Assembly: GCF_001567585.1 (NCBI RefSeq) | Contig: NZ_LRQV01000073.1 | Coordinates: 1 to 34,275, forward strand | Reading direction: 5' to 3' | DNA: 34,275 bases | Origin: Micromonospora rosaria | GTDB lineage: Bacteria > Actinomycetota > Actinomycetes > Mycobacteriales > Micromonosporaceae | In this document: piece after piece, positions 22,838 through 31,500 of the stretch | Layout: every line of letters begins with the position of its first letter | Numbering within the stretch: position 1 is the first letter of the stretch | Position numbers and translations under genes: made by a program | Notes under the pieces: generated by a model | Told to the model about the DNA's origin: nothing | What the model saw: only the letters and a program-made list of their open reading frames with translations | The model's database searches: none

Positions 22838-24033
22838 GGTGTCTCCTCGGCCCGGTTCGTCATCGGCTGCGGCTGCCAGGCCGAGACCACCGCCACCGCC
22901 TGGCGGGGGTTGAGTCGCGGGTCGCACAGCGTCGTGTACCTCTCCCCGACCCGGTCGGTGGCGTCGGGGGCGTCGACGCATTCGGTCACGTCGTCGGGGG
23001 TGGTCTCGAGGTGCAGGCCGCCCGGGGTTCCGCCGGCCGCACGGACGGCGAACTGGAACGCCGTGACCTCCCGGATGATCGTCTCCACGACGCGGGTCTT
23101 GCGTCCCTCGGCGGTCGTCACGGTGTTGCCGTGCATGGGGTCGACCAGCCAGATCACCGGGTGTCCGGCGGCGCGCACGGCGCGGACCAGCGGCGGTAGC
23201 AGCTCCATGGTCGCGGCGGCGCCCATCCGGGCGATCAGGGTGAGCCGGCCCGGGTCCCGGTCGGGATCGAGCCGCGCACACACCGCGAGCAGGTCGGCGG
23301 TGGTGGTGCGCGGTCCGACCTTGCACGCGACGGGGTTGATCACGTTCGCGAGCAGCGAGACGTGCGCCCCGGTGGCCTCGCGGGTGCGTTCGCCGATCCA
23401 CGGCCAGTGGGTGGACGTGAGCGCGATCCGGCCCTGCGGGTCCCGGCGGAGCATCGGGATCTCGTAGTCGAGCAGCAGCGCCTCGTGGCTGGTCCACACG
23501 GCGGGCTCGGTGCGGGCCTGGGGCGTCGGCGTGAGGTGGTCCATGAGGTGGCTCGCCGCCTGGTAGCCCGACAACAGGCGCTGCGGGTCGGGCCGCCGAG
23601 CATGGGGGGTCGGTTCGGGGCCGTTCACCAGGTGCCCCCGGTAGACCGGAAGCTCGACGCCGTCGACCCACTCGGTGGGCGCCGACCGGGGCTTGGCGTA
23701 CTGGCCCGCGATCCGCCCCACCCGCACCACGGGCTGGTGGGTGATGGCGCTCATGGCGCCGGCGAGCACGGTGAGGAGCGCTCTCTTGCGCTCCACGTCC
23801 TCCGCGGTGCACTCGGCGGGGTCCTCCGCGCAGTCCCCCGCCTGCACCACCTGGGCCTGCCCTGCGGCGACTCTGGCGAGCAGGCCCCGGAGCCTGCTCA
23901 GCGATTCGACCTCGACGAGCGGGGGGTGGGCCGCCAGGACCGCTCGGACCTGCTCGACATGTGCCGGGTCCTCCCATTCGGGCTGCTGCCGCGCAACCAG
24001 GGTCTGCGAAATCTCGAGCGAGGTGACGTTCAA
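22825..24033 (-). CDS. phzC: PhzC, class II (plant-type) DAHP synthase
   Basis: About 402 residues. Type II 3-deoxy-D-arabino-heptulosonate-7-phosphate synthases catalyse the first shikimate step; PhzC diverts carbon to chorismate for phenazines. Landmarks are QAGDCAEDP (metal-binding Cys), RVGRIAGQYAKPRS, VYRGHLVNG, WTSHEALLLDYE, TSTHWPWIGERTRE, NPVACKVGP, WLVDPMHGNT and GGLHLETTPDDVTEC. TTG 24033 is the best start because GGAGA lies 5-6 nt before it and the N-terminus then matches the family. An in-frame ATG at 24063 lacks a good ribosome binding site. It is the first enzyme gene of the operon. Confidence 0.95.
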   Translation of the reverse strand: MNVTSLEISQTLVARQQPEWEDPAHVEQVRAVLAAHPPLVEVESLSRLRGLLARVAAGQAQVVQAGDCAEDPAECTAEDVERKRALLTVLAGAMSAITHQPVVRVGRIAGQYAKPRSAPTEWVDGVELPVYRGHLVNGPEPTPHARRPDPQRLLSGYQAASHLMDHLTPTPQARTEPAVWTSHEALLLDYEIPMLRRDPQGRIALTSTHWPWIGERTREATGAHVSLLANVINPVACKVGPRTTTADLLAVCARLDPDRDPGRLTLIARMGAAATMELLPPLVRAVRAAGHPVIWLVDPMHGNTVTTAEGRKTRVVETIIREVTAFQFAVRAAGGTPGGLHLETTPDDVTECVDAPDATDRVGERYTTLCDPRLNPRQAVAVVSAWQPQPMTNRAEETPCRA

Positions 24034-24263
24034 GTTTTCTCCAAACCACGACCATGTTGCCAACTCGTTTCCCGCACCATCAATGGTGTCCGCCGGGGTG
24101 TCCGTCGCGGGTCCGTCGAGGTGGCAGGGATTGCGCGATGTGCGTGATTCCGGGCACAGTGAGTCGAGCTCCGGCGTCGACGAGGGATCGCCGAGGTGAG
24201 CCGATCAGTGGTGGGGCGGGTACGGGTTGTCCCGGGCGTGAAAGTCACCTGCCGTTCGGCTGT

Positions 24264-24635
24264 TCACGCACGGTGTCGCAGAAACGTCCGGTCACTTTGT
24301 CGCAGGTTCCTGATGTCTGCGCAGTCCCCGTCGGCTGTCGCCGCGTCGGGCTCTTGGAGGGCGACGATGCCGTCCAGGTCTGTGGCGATGACCCTCTCGC
24401 CCGCGCGGGCGAGCACGAGCACCGGGTCTGGGCTGGTGGCGCCCGTGGCGGTGGGACCGGCCGGGGGCGGCCCGGCGGTCGTGTCGTTCGTGGCCGGCGA
24501 ATTCTGCGGATGATCCTGACGGCACCGAGGGAGACCTGTCGTCGCCTCGGTGCGACGGGAAGGAATAGCCTCGACCAGGGAACACGACGAAGCGTCTGCG
24601 GTGGCGACGGTTAATGTGCGGAATGCTCTTTCCAT
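24264..24635 (-). CDS. Possible small hypothetical protein upstream of phzC
   Basis: A 123-codon frame starting MERAFRTLTVATADASSCSL with a good ribosome binding site (AGGGGG, 5 nt before ATG 24635). It is Ser/Thr/Ala/Pro-rich and has three Cys. The C-terminal half contains VLVLARAGERVIATDLDGIV. No family is recognised and codon bias is weaker than in the phz genes. It lies between the likely operon promoter region and phzC, 230 nt ahead of phzC on the same strand. It may be a leader gene or a chance frame. Confidence 0.3.
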   Translation of the reverse strand: MERAFRTLTVATADASSCSLVEAIPSRRTEATTGLPRCRQDHPQNSPATNDTTAGPPPAGPTATGATSPDPVLVLARAGERVIATDLDGIVALQEPDAATADGDCADIRNLRQSDRTFLRHRA

Positions 24636-25235
24636 GACATCCCCCTGAATTCGAGATGTCCATCACGTTGATGCGGCGCGCTGCGGCGCTCTTGCGTCTT
24701 TCTGTCCGCCCCCTTGACAGGATGGTTCTACCGCCCACCGGCGGGCATGGCTCAATAGCCCCCGCTTCGCCATCCCGATCTCGTCATGACAAACATACAA
24801 CAATGTGTAACTGGTTCGTGTCAAGGTCTACGTAAGTTTGTCGACCATCGATGCCCTAAAGTCCCGGCCAGAAGTATGACCAGAATGTCCCGCGCGACGC
24901 TGGCCCCCAGGGGAAGCTGGCTGCGCACGACGCCGAGCCCACCTGGAGGATCCGCTCCCGCGCCATGGGATTTCGGCTCCTACAGTGGCGGATCTTCATC
25001 GCCTGACCGACTGCTGGCACCCGACCCGGGGCACGAGGTCATCGATCCCGCCACATCACCATGTGTGAGCCCGCATGCCTCACCTCCCCCGCCTGGTCAG
25101 AGACGGCGGCGGCGTCCTCCGGCCGGCGGGGCACCGCCCCACGCCGTCTCCGGTCGTGACCGGCGGGCAGCCGCGCGCTCCGCGCGAGCGGGTCACGCCC
25201 TCCGGCGTCGGCCGCGCGGGTGACCCGGTGACGGC
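24636..25235. other. Intergenic region with the probable phenazine operon control region
   Basis: Six hundred nt between the IS701 transposase stop and the small ORF ahead of phzC. Frames here are low complexity. The stretch 24,780-24,850 is clearly AT-richer than its surroundings and holds the inverted repeat described separately. From about 24,870 to 25,235 I see nothing recognisable; the terminal repeat of the IS701 element should lie there but could not be identified by eye. Confidence 0.45.
24788..24842 (-). promoter_or_regulatory. Inverted repeat with a -35-like element, candidate phz promoter/operator
   Basis: GACAAACATAC (24788-24798) and GTAAGTTTGTC (24832-24842) are inverted repeats with one mismatch, 33 nt apart. 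On the minus strand a TTGACA hexamer (24824 to 24819) lies between them. The -10 at the matching distance (TTGTAT after 18 nt, 24800 to 24795) is poor. The left arm plus its flank, ACATACAACAATGTGT, loosely resembles half-sites of gamma-butyrolactone-receptor-type TetR operators. The region precedes the phz operon, so it is the best candidate for its promoter and regulator site. Confidence 0.4.
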
Positions 25236-26471
25236 TCAGTCGCCCGGGTGCTGGCGGTGGGCGGCGTGCCTGTCCCGGCCGGTCGCCCCGTCCTCGGCCG
25301 CACGGCCGAGGACGGTCGCGGCGTCCGCGTACAGGACCGCACGGAACGCGTGGGCGAACATGCACGCGGTGACCGTGTGCTGCCAGGCGGTCCAGGTCCG
25401 CACCTGGTACTGGTCGATGCCGATCAGCCCGTCGCCCCGCCCGTCACCTTCCTTGATCCTCCCGATGGTCTCCGCGACGCGCAGCAGGACAGGCGCGGAC
25501 GTGTGCCGGCGGGCATGGGCGAGAAAGTACGCGAGATCGCCCGGATCGCTGACCGAGCGCCGCACCAGCAGCGTGTGCGCGAATCCGTCGGCGGGGCTCT
25601 CGTCCCCGACCCGCAGGTCCCCGCCCAAGCTGATCAATGTCCACTCGTCGTGGCATCCGCCGCCACCGCCCCGCACCCGGGTCCGGCGCTGCCAGTCGCC
25701 GCCGGTGATCCAGGTGGGCACCTGACCGGCACAGGTGACCGGCACGGTTCCGGGCGCCACGCCGCCCTGCGCCAGCGGCAGGGCCGCCGAGACGGCCACC
25801 ACGTACGACAAGGCGTTCTTCGCACACCAGTTGCGGACCCGAGGGTGCTGCCCGTACTCGACGTCCGTGGTCACCCACCCGAACGGGACGGCCGCGTCGA
25901 CCGCCTCGGCCAGCAGGTCGACAGCCTGGTCGAGTTTCGTGGCGAACCCGACACCGGCGGGCACCCCGGCCCTGCGACAGCGTCCCGGATCGTCGGTCCA
26001 CTGCTTCGGCAGGTGAAGGCGACGACCGATGTACGCGTGCCCGACCGGGCCGGCGTACGAGAGCATGACCACGACCTGACAGTTCTCGATCCGGGTGGTG
26101 GCGGCGCAGTACTGCGGAGCCACCCCCACCGACTGGTCACCCTTCTTGAGGATCTGCGTCTCGTCGAGGAACAGCACCCCGTCCGGATCACCGAACCGCT
26201 CCACCACATAGGCACGGACCTCGGTCTGCAGGGCGTCGGCGCTCCACGCGCCCCGCGACAGAAACGCCTGCATCCGGCCAGGGTGACTGTGCCCGGCGCG
26301 CTGAGCCAGGGTCCAGCAGTTCTTCTTGTCCAGATCCGACAACAGGCCCTCGATCAGATCATGGAACACCTCACGGGGCTCCGGCCGGGCGAACAAGTGC
26401 CCCACCCGGCCCGTCAACTCCCGCAGCCGCAGCTCCCAGCCCGACACCAGACCAGCCACCTCGAACGTCAC
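25236..26471 (-). CDS. IS701-family transposase
   Basis: A 411-residue DDE transposase of the IS701 family. The N-terminus has RPEPREVFHDLIEGLLSDLD and KKNCWTLAQRAGH. The first catalytic Asp is D103 in LFLDETQILKKGDQSVGVAP. The second is D203 in GWVTTDVEYG. The C-terminal region has GIDQYQVRTWTAWQHTVTAC and MFAHAF, the usual IS701 ending. The catalytic Glu probably lies in the RVAETIGRIKEG segment, which looks expanded relative to relatives. GTG 26471 overlaps a short upstream ORF by GTGA. No terminal inverted repeats were found by eye, so the element limits are unknown. It reads towards the phenazine promoter region. Confidence 0.85.
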   Translation of the reverse strand: MTFEVAGLVSGWELRLRELTGRVGHLFARPEPREVFHDLIEGLLSDLDKKNCWTLAQRAGHSHPGRMQAFLSRGAWSADALQTEVRAYVVERFGDPDGVLFLDETQILKKGDQSVGVAPQYCAATTRIENCQVVVMLSYAGPVGHAYIGRRLHLPKQWTDDPGRCRRAGVPAGVGFATKLDQAVDLLAEAVDAAVPFGWVTTDVEYGQHPRVRNWCAKNALSYVVAVSAALPLAQGGVAPGTVPVTCAGQVPTWITGGDWQRRTRVRGGGGGCHDEWTLISLGGDLRVGDESPADGFAHTLLVRRSVSDPGDLAYFLAHARRHTSAPVLLRVAETIGRIKEGDGRGDGLIGIDQYQVRTWTAWQHTVTACMFAHAFRAVLYADAATVLGRAAEDGATGRDRHAAHRQHPGD

Positions 26472-26584
26472 GTCCCGCCATCGCCCGCCATCAGCCCTCT
26501 GCCGGCCGCTCGCGCCGGTCGAGGCGGCACGAGCGGCAGGGCGGCGAGATCACTCACCGTCAGGCCGCCGGTACCTCCGCCCAT
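26468..26584 (-). CDS. 38-residue leader ORF coupled to the IS701 transposase
   Basis: ATG 26584 has a strong AGGAGGGG ribosome binding site 5 nt upstream and encodes MGGGTGGLTVSDLAALPLVP and 18 further residues. Its TGA overlaps the transposase GTG (GTGA). The start signal is better than that of the transposase, which suggests the transposase is translated by coupling. Alternatively it is the cut end of a host gene fused by the insertion. No family is recognised. Confidence 0.4.
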   Translation of the reverse strand: MGGGTGGLTVSDLAALPLVPPRPARAAGRGLMAGDGGT

Positions 26585-26984
26585 GATTCCCCTCCTCGAA
26601 CAGGTGCCGCTCCCCCGACCGCGGCCCCAGGCGGCGCACACCCTGGCGAAGACTCGGCACGAGGTACCTCGATCCCTCGACGTGCTTGTCGCCGTCCCCG
26701 ACAACAAAGCTCCACAGGACAGAACCTCATCCGGCGACGGCACCGAGCGGGGCGAGCGCCACCCGTGTTCGTTGGTCAGCGTGCGGCGGATGCCGATGTC
26801 GAGCGGTGGCATGCGGAGCCGGGTCGGCTGCATGGTCGGATCGGTGGGCGGTTTCCGCAGGTCGGAGTCCGCGTCGGCGGGCCCGGCACCTCACGATGGT
26901 CACCCATGCCTGGCTGTCCGTCGCCCGGTCCCTCACCACCGCGTAGGGAACGAAGACCGGCGACGACATGACCCGCCGTCGGTG
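26585..26984. other. Intergenic region between the IS701 unit and xylulokinase
   Basis: Four hundred nt with no supported gene. A minus-strand frame beginning at 26969 (MSSPVFVPYAVVRDRATDSQ) has coding-like residues for about 30 codons and then becomes low complexity. It could be a 5' gene fragment cut by the IS. The right end of the IS701 element must fall here, but I could not locate its repeat. Confidence 0.35.
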
Positions 26985-28382
26985 TCACGTCAGCAGCGGT
27001 AGCGCCTGGTGGCGGACGTCGACGTAGCGCTCGTACACCTCGGGGGTGTCGGCGGCGGTGACCTCCTCGGCCTCGACCGGCCACGGCGGCGGCTCGGCGC
27101 CGCCGGACAGCGCCCAGGCCGCCTGCCGCGCCGCGCCGAGCGCCACGTACTCGGCAGGACGCGGGACGCTCACCGGCGTGCCGAACAACGCCGGCGCGAC
27201 CGCCCGCACCGCGCGGGACCGGGCCGCGCCGCCGATCAGCAACACCCGGTCGACCGGGACTTGCTGGGCACGGAGCGCGTGGAGGGCGTCGGCGATGCCG
27301 CCGAGCATGCCCTCCACCGCGGCCCGCGCCAGGTTCGCCGCCGACGCGTTCGCCCGCGTCAGGCCGGCGAGCAGACCGCGCGCGTCGGGCAGGTTGGGGG
27401 TGCGTTCCCCATCCAGGTACGGCAGCAGGGTCAACCCGCCCGCGCCAGGTTGCGCCGAGAGCGCCAGCTCGTCCAACTCGGCCAGTGACCGGCCCAGCAG
27501 GTCGGCGACCGTGACCAGCACCCGGGCCGCGTTGAGGGTGCACACCAGCGGCAGGAACCGGCCGGTCGCGTCGGCGTACCCGGCCACCAGCCCGCTCGCG
27601 TCGGCGGTCGGTACGTCACTGAGCCCGTACACGCACCCCGAGGTGCCCAGCGAGACCACCACGTCACCCGGCCGCAGGCCGACGCCGAGCGCCCCGCCCA
27701 TCGTGTCACCGGTGCCGGCCGAGAGCAGCGCGCCGGAGGCGGTCTCCCCGACCACCTCGGCCGGCCCGGCGACCCGGGGCAGCGCCACGTCCCGACCGAA
27801 GGCGAGCCGCACCAGGTCCTGCCGGTACGCGCCGGCGGCCGGTGACCAGTAACCGGTTCCGGACGCCTCACCCCGGTCGGTCGTCGGCTCCCCGCCGTCC
27901 ACGCGCAGCCGGTGGGTGAGCCAGTCGTGCGGCAGCAGCACCATGCTGGTGCGGGCCGCGAGCTCGGGCTCGGCGCGGGAGAACCAGCGCAGCTTGGTGA
28001 CCGTGAAGCTGGCCACCGGCACCAGCCCGACCGCGTCGGCCCACGCCTTCGGGCCGCCGAACTCGCCGGTCAGGTCGACGGCGGCGCGCGCCGAGCGGGT
28101 GTCGTTCCAGAGAATGGCGGGACGCAGCACCTCGCCGGCCTCGTCGAGGCAGACCATGCCCTGCTGCTGTCCGCCGACGCCGATCGCGGCCACACCGTCC
28201 AGCAGGCCGGCGCTGGCCTGCTCGTAGGCGGCCCACCACCACCGTGGATCGACCTCGGTGCCATCGGGGTGTGGGGCGCGGCCCGCGCGGAGCACCTCGC
28301 CGGTCTCCGCGTCGCAGACCACGACCTTGGTCGACTGGGTCGACGAATCGACCCCGGCGACGAGGGTCCTCGCGCCACTCAT
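26985..28382 (-). CDS. xylB: Xylulokinase
   Basis: A 465-residue FGGY-family carbohydrate kinase. The N-terminal ATPase motif is VAGVDSSTQSTKVVVCDAET. The xylulokinase-type substrate region is GVGGQQQGMVCLDEAGEVLR, then AILWNDTRSARAAVDL. FGGY signatures follow at SAGTGDTMGGALGVGLRPGD and LPYLDGERTPNLPDARG, and the phosphate 2 motif is VLLIGGAARSRAVRAVAPAL. The Gly-Gln-Gln and Asn-Asp residues fit D-xylulose phosphorylation feeding the pentose phosphate pathway. GGAGG precedes the ATG. No xylose isomerase, transporter or ROK repressor gene is adjacent, so this is an isolated kinase gene with an operator-like site upstream. Confidence 0.9.
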   Translation of the reverse strand: MSGARTLVAGVDSSTQSTKVVVCDAETGEVLRAGRAPHPDGTEVDPRWWWAAYEQASAGLLDGVAAIGVGGQQQGMVCLDEAGEVLRPAILWNDTRSARAAVDLTGEFGGPKAWADAVGLVPVASFTVTKLRWFSRAEPELAARTSMVLLPHDWLTHRLRVDGGEPTTDRGEASGTGYWSPAAGAYRQDLVRLAFGRDVALPRVAGPAEVVGETASGALLSAGTGDTMGGALGVGLRPGDVVVSLGTSGCVYGLSDVPTADASGLVAGYADATGRFLPLVCTLNAARVLVTVADLLGRSLAELDELALSAQPGAGGLTLLPYLDGERTPNLPDARGLLAGLTRANASAANLARAAVEGMLGGIADALHALRAQQVPVDRVLLIGGAARSRAVRAVAPALFGTPVSVPRPAEYVALGAARQAAWALSGGAEPPPWPVEAEEVTAADTPEVYERYVDVRHQALPLLT

Positions 28383-28433
28383 GGCGATGCCTCCGTAGCT
28401 CGGTGAGATCCGACTCTACGTCCAGCAACCGCA

Positions 28434-28450
28434 TTAGTTCAATGGACTTA
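28434..28450 (-). promoter_or_regulatory. Operator-like site upstream of xylB
   Basis: TTAGTTC-AAT-GGACTTA (28434-28450) is an imperfect palindrome (5 of 7 positions per half-site) in an AT-rich island 50 nt upstream of the xylulokinase ATG. TTAGTT/AACTAA half-sites are typical of ROK-family (XylR/NagC-like) operators, so xylose-responsive repression is likely but inferred. Confidence 0.45.
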
Positions 28451-28534
28451 CAAAATTCGACGTCGCGGCAGCGGCGCTGTGGTTGAGGCCGCCCGTCGAT
28501 CGGGACACCGGTGGCGTGCGCGGCCGGTCGTCGG

Positions 28535-31500
28535 TCAACAGGGCGAACCGGCGCCGAGCGAGTCGAGATCCTCCCGATCGACCTCGGTGACCCCGCCGTG
28601 GGTCCGGCACACCTGTTCGTACCACCTCCGGGGATCGGTACTGACGCGCCCCCACCCGGCGTTGTGGTAGGACACGAGCATCTCTCCGCCTTCTGGGGAG
28701 AGCTGTTCGGGAGTACCCGCCACAGGCAGGGCGACCTGTGCCGCTCCGTCGCCGCGTAGCCTGTCCCACCACGTCGCGGGCTCGGTGCGCTGGATGACGA
28801 GGCCTTCCCCAGCGGACAGCGCGATGTGGCCCGGTATCGCCAACCAGTGCGGGCGGGTCCCGTTCAGCTCGAAGCGTTGGGCGTCCCGGCCACCATCCGT
28901 GCTCTGCACGAGGAGCGGGCCGTCGCTGTAGGTGATCGCCAGGCGGTCCCCGTCCGGGTGCAGGGCCAGGCCGTACGCTGCCCGCCCCCGATCATCAGCG
29001 AGCGGTTGCCATCCCCCGTCACGACGGCCGGTGGCGATGTTCCACGTTTCGATGGCGCCGTCTGGTCCCGTCAGGGCGAACAACACCGGCCGCGTCGGGT
29101 GGGGCACCGCGAGCACGGAGTCGTCGGCGATTCGGAACGGTCCACCGCGTTGCGCGCCGGTGCGGCCGTCCCATACCGAGGTCGTTCCGTTGCAGATGAC
29201 CACCAGCGTCGCTGCTGAATAGGCCCAGCTCAGCGAGGGTGGGAAACCGGACAGGGCGGTGGCGGCGGCGCATCGCGGCACGGCGATCGTCGCCAGTCGT
29301 CGCATCGTTCGGGTCTCCCACAGCGCGAGTGAGCCAGGGGCGGTCCCTAGGGTGGCCACCAGGGTGCCGTCGCCGTTGAAGGCGAGTGAGTTGTGCAGTT
29401 GCCAGCGGGTGGTCCACCCCGGCGTCACCCGCTCGGTGCTCACCGCCCGGCGCTGACCGGTACGCCGGTCCCATGCGCTCAACGACCCGTTCCGCCCGTG
29501 CACCACGAGGAACGTGTCCGTGGGGTCGTACGCCGCGGTCTGGGCGGAGGCCAGTGCGAAGTCGACGGAATCGGCCGCGGGAAACTCCAGCACCGCGATC
29601 CCCCCGTCGCTGTTCACGGTCAGCATGCCGCTGCCGTCCGGGGCGGCCTGTAGCCGTAGCAGGGCATCGGCACCGGTGGGATAGGCGGTGGGTGCGGGGA
29701 ATGAGGCGATGTGACGGCGGGCGCGGTGGTCCCATAGCTCAACGGCATCGTCCACGAGGCGCAAGCGCTGGCCGCCTTCTTCGAACTCTCCGTTGTCGAG
29801 AAGGGCGGTGACTCCTTGTGTCAGGTCCACAGCGGCGAAGGCGCAGTAGCTTGGATCCGCCGCTCTGGGCATGTCGGTGAGCAAGGGCCGCTCACGGCCC
29901 GTCTCCAGGTTCAGCAGCAGATAGTCCACTCGCTGGACCCACTCGTCGAGCTCCTTGTGCGGACGGCACAGGACAAGCTCGAAGCTGTCCGGGAGGGAGC
30001 CGACGACCTGGGTGCCGGCTGCCATCGGGGTCACCGGCCCTTGAGACGGTCGGAACAGTCCGTAGCGGACGTCGTTCTTGTCGTCGTACGTGACGACGCC
30101 GAGGCGGCCGTCCGGACCGAGGCGGAGCGACGCACCGTGCCGCGACTGGGGCTTCGCTGGCAGGCGGGACCGCTCGCCCCGGTCGGCGCCGGTGGCAGTG
30201 TCGATCACGCCTGCCATGTCGCCCACGATGTAGCCCAGGCTGGTGCCGGTATGGTCGAGTGCGAGCCGAACCGGGCGGTCGGTGAAGAGGTCCGCCACCG
30301 GCCGGGCCAGCGCACGCCGGGCCACCAGCCTCCCGTCGGCCGCGTCCCACAACGTCACGACACTGTCGGTCAGGGTGGCGACCGTGCGTCCGTCGCCGCT
30401 GATGGCAGCGGCCTTGGCCCTCGTAGGCAGAACAACGGCCTGAGGAGGCTGGCCGGCGGTCAGGGTGTCCAGCCGCCACACTTCCACCCCGCCCCCGCCG
30501 CCGTCATAGACCAACTGAGCCTCCTGGTTGGCACTGGTGGTGAACATCTCGTGCCCGGAGCGCCAGCTTCGCGCAGGTGGTGACACCGACCGTACGAACC
30601 GGTAGCTGCGGTGGGCCTCCGCCAGAGCGCCCCGGGTCCTGGGGGTATCCGCCCGGGTAAACGCATCAGCCGCCACCAGCGCGCCGGTACGCCCTCCCCG
30701 GGTAAACGACGCGCTTTCCAGAAGCGCATGGGCTGCCTCGGTCGCAGCCTGGTGCTTGCTCGTCCGGTCCCGCCACCACCACAGGCCGGTGGAGGTGACC
30801 ACCCCGCACAGCAGCACCATGACGACCGCGAGGACGGTGGCCATCACCATCCGGGCGGTGCGGCGTAGGCGCCTGCTCGCCGCGACGAACTCCCGCTCCG
30901 GCACGCTGAGGTCGCCCTGATCGTCGTTCATCAGCGCCTCGGCCCGGCGTAGCTCGGTGCCTTCGAGCAGGGCGTGTCGGTCGTGGGCGCCACCAGCCCA
31001 GGCGAGGACCCGATGGCGCACGTCGCTGCGCCACCGGAGCAGTCCCTGCGATTCGGTCAGCCACCCGGCCAGACGGGGCCACTGGGCCATCAGGGCGTCA
31101 TGAGTGAACTCGACCGTCTCGTTGCCGTCCACCGCGACGCGGAGCACCAGCATCCGGGTGGTGGCGAGTACCTGGGCCAGCTCCCACTGGGTCACGTCGA
31201 GTTCGTCACGGTGGGCGATGCGGCGGGCGTGCCCACCGTCCTGCAGCGGCAGGGCGAGGTGCAGGGCGAGGCGCCGGGTCTGCTCGCGCTCCTGCGGACC
31301 GAGGTCACGACTCCACACCTCGTCCAGGTGCTGGGCGATCGGGCCCGCGCCCTGCTGACTCTGCTGGTAGGCCTCATGGGTGAGCAGTCCGTCGACGGTC
31401 TGCCGCTCCCACAGGTATGTCAGGGTGGCCTGGAGTACCGGAAGACAGTACGGCTGATCGCGCAGATCGGCGATGATCCGCTCGGCCAGTGCGGGCTCGT

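Noticed and set aside
24714..24742. Plus-strand promoter at TTGACA 24714
   Set aside because: No acceptable -10 occurs at 16-19 nt, and no plus-strand gene follows.
24791..24812. Gamma-butyrolactone receptor operator (ARE-type) as a firm call
   Set aside because: ACATACAACAATGTGT has only loose dyad symmetry and no receptor gene is nearby. It is kept as part of a candidate regulatory region only.
24786..25223. 145-codon plus-strand frame over the phz control region
   Set aside because: No ribosome binding site, a Pro/Arg/Ser-rich translation, and overlap with the AT-rich promoter-like segment.
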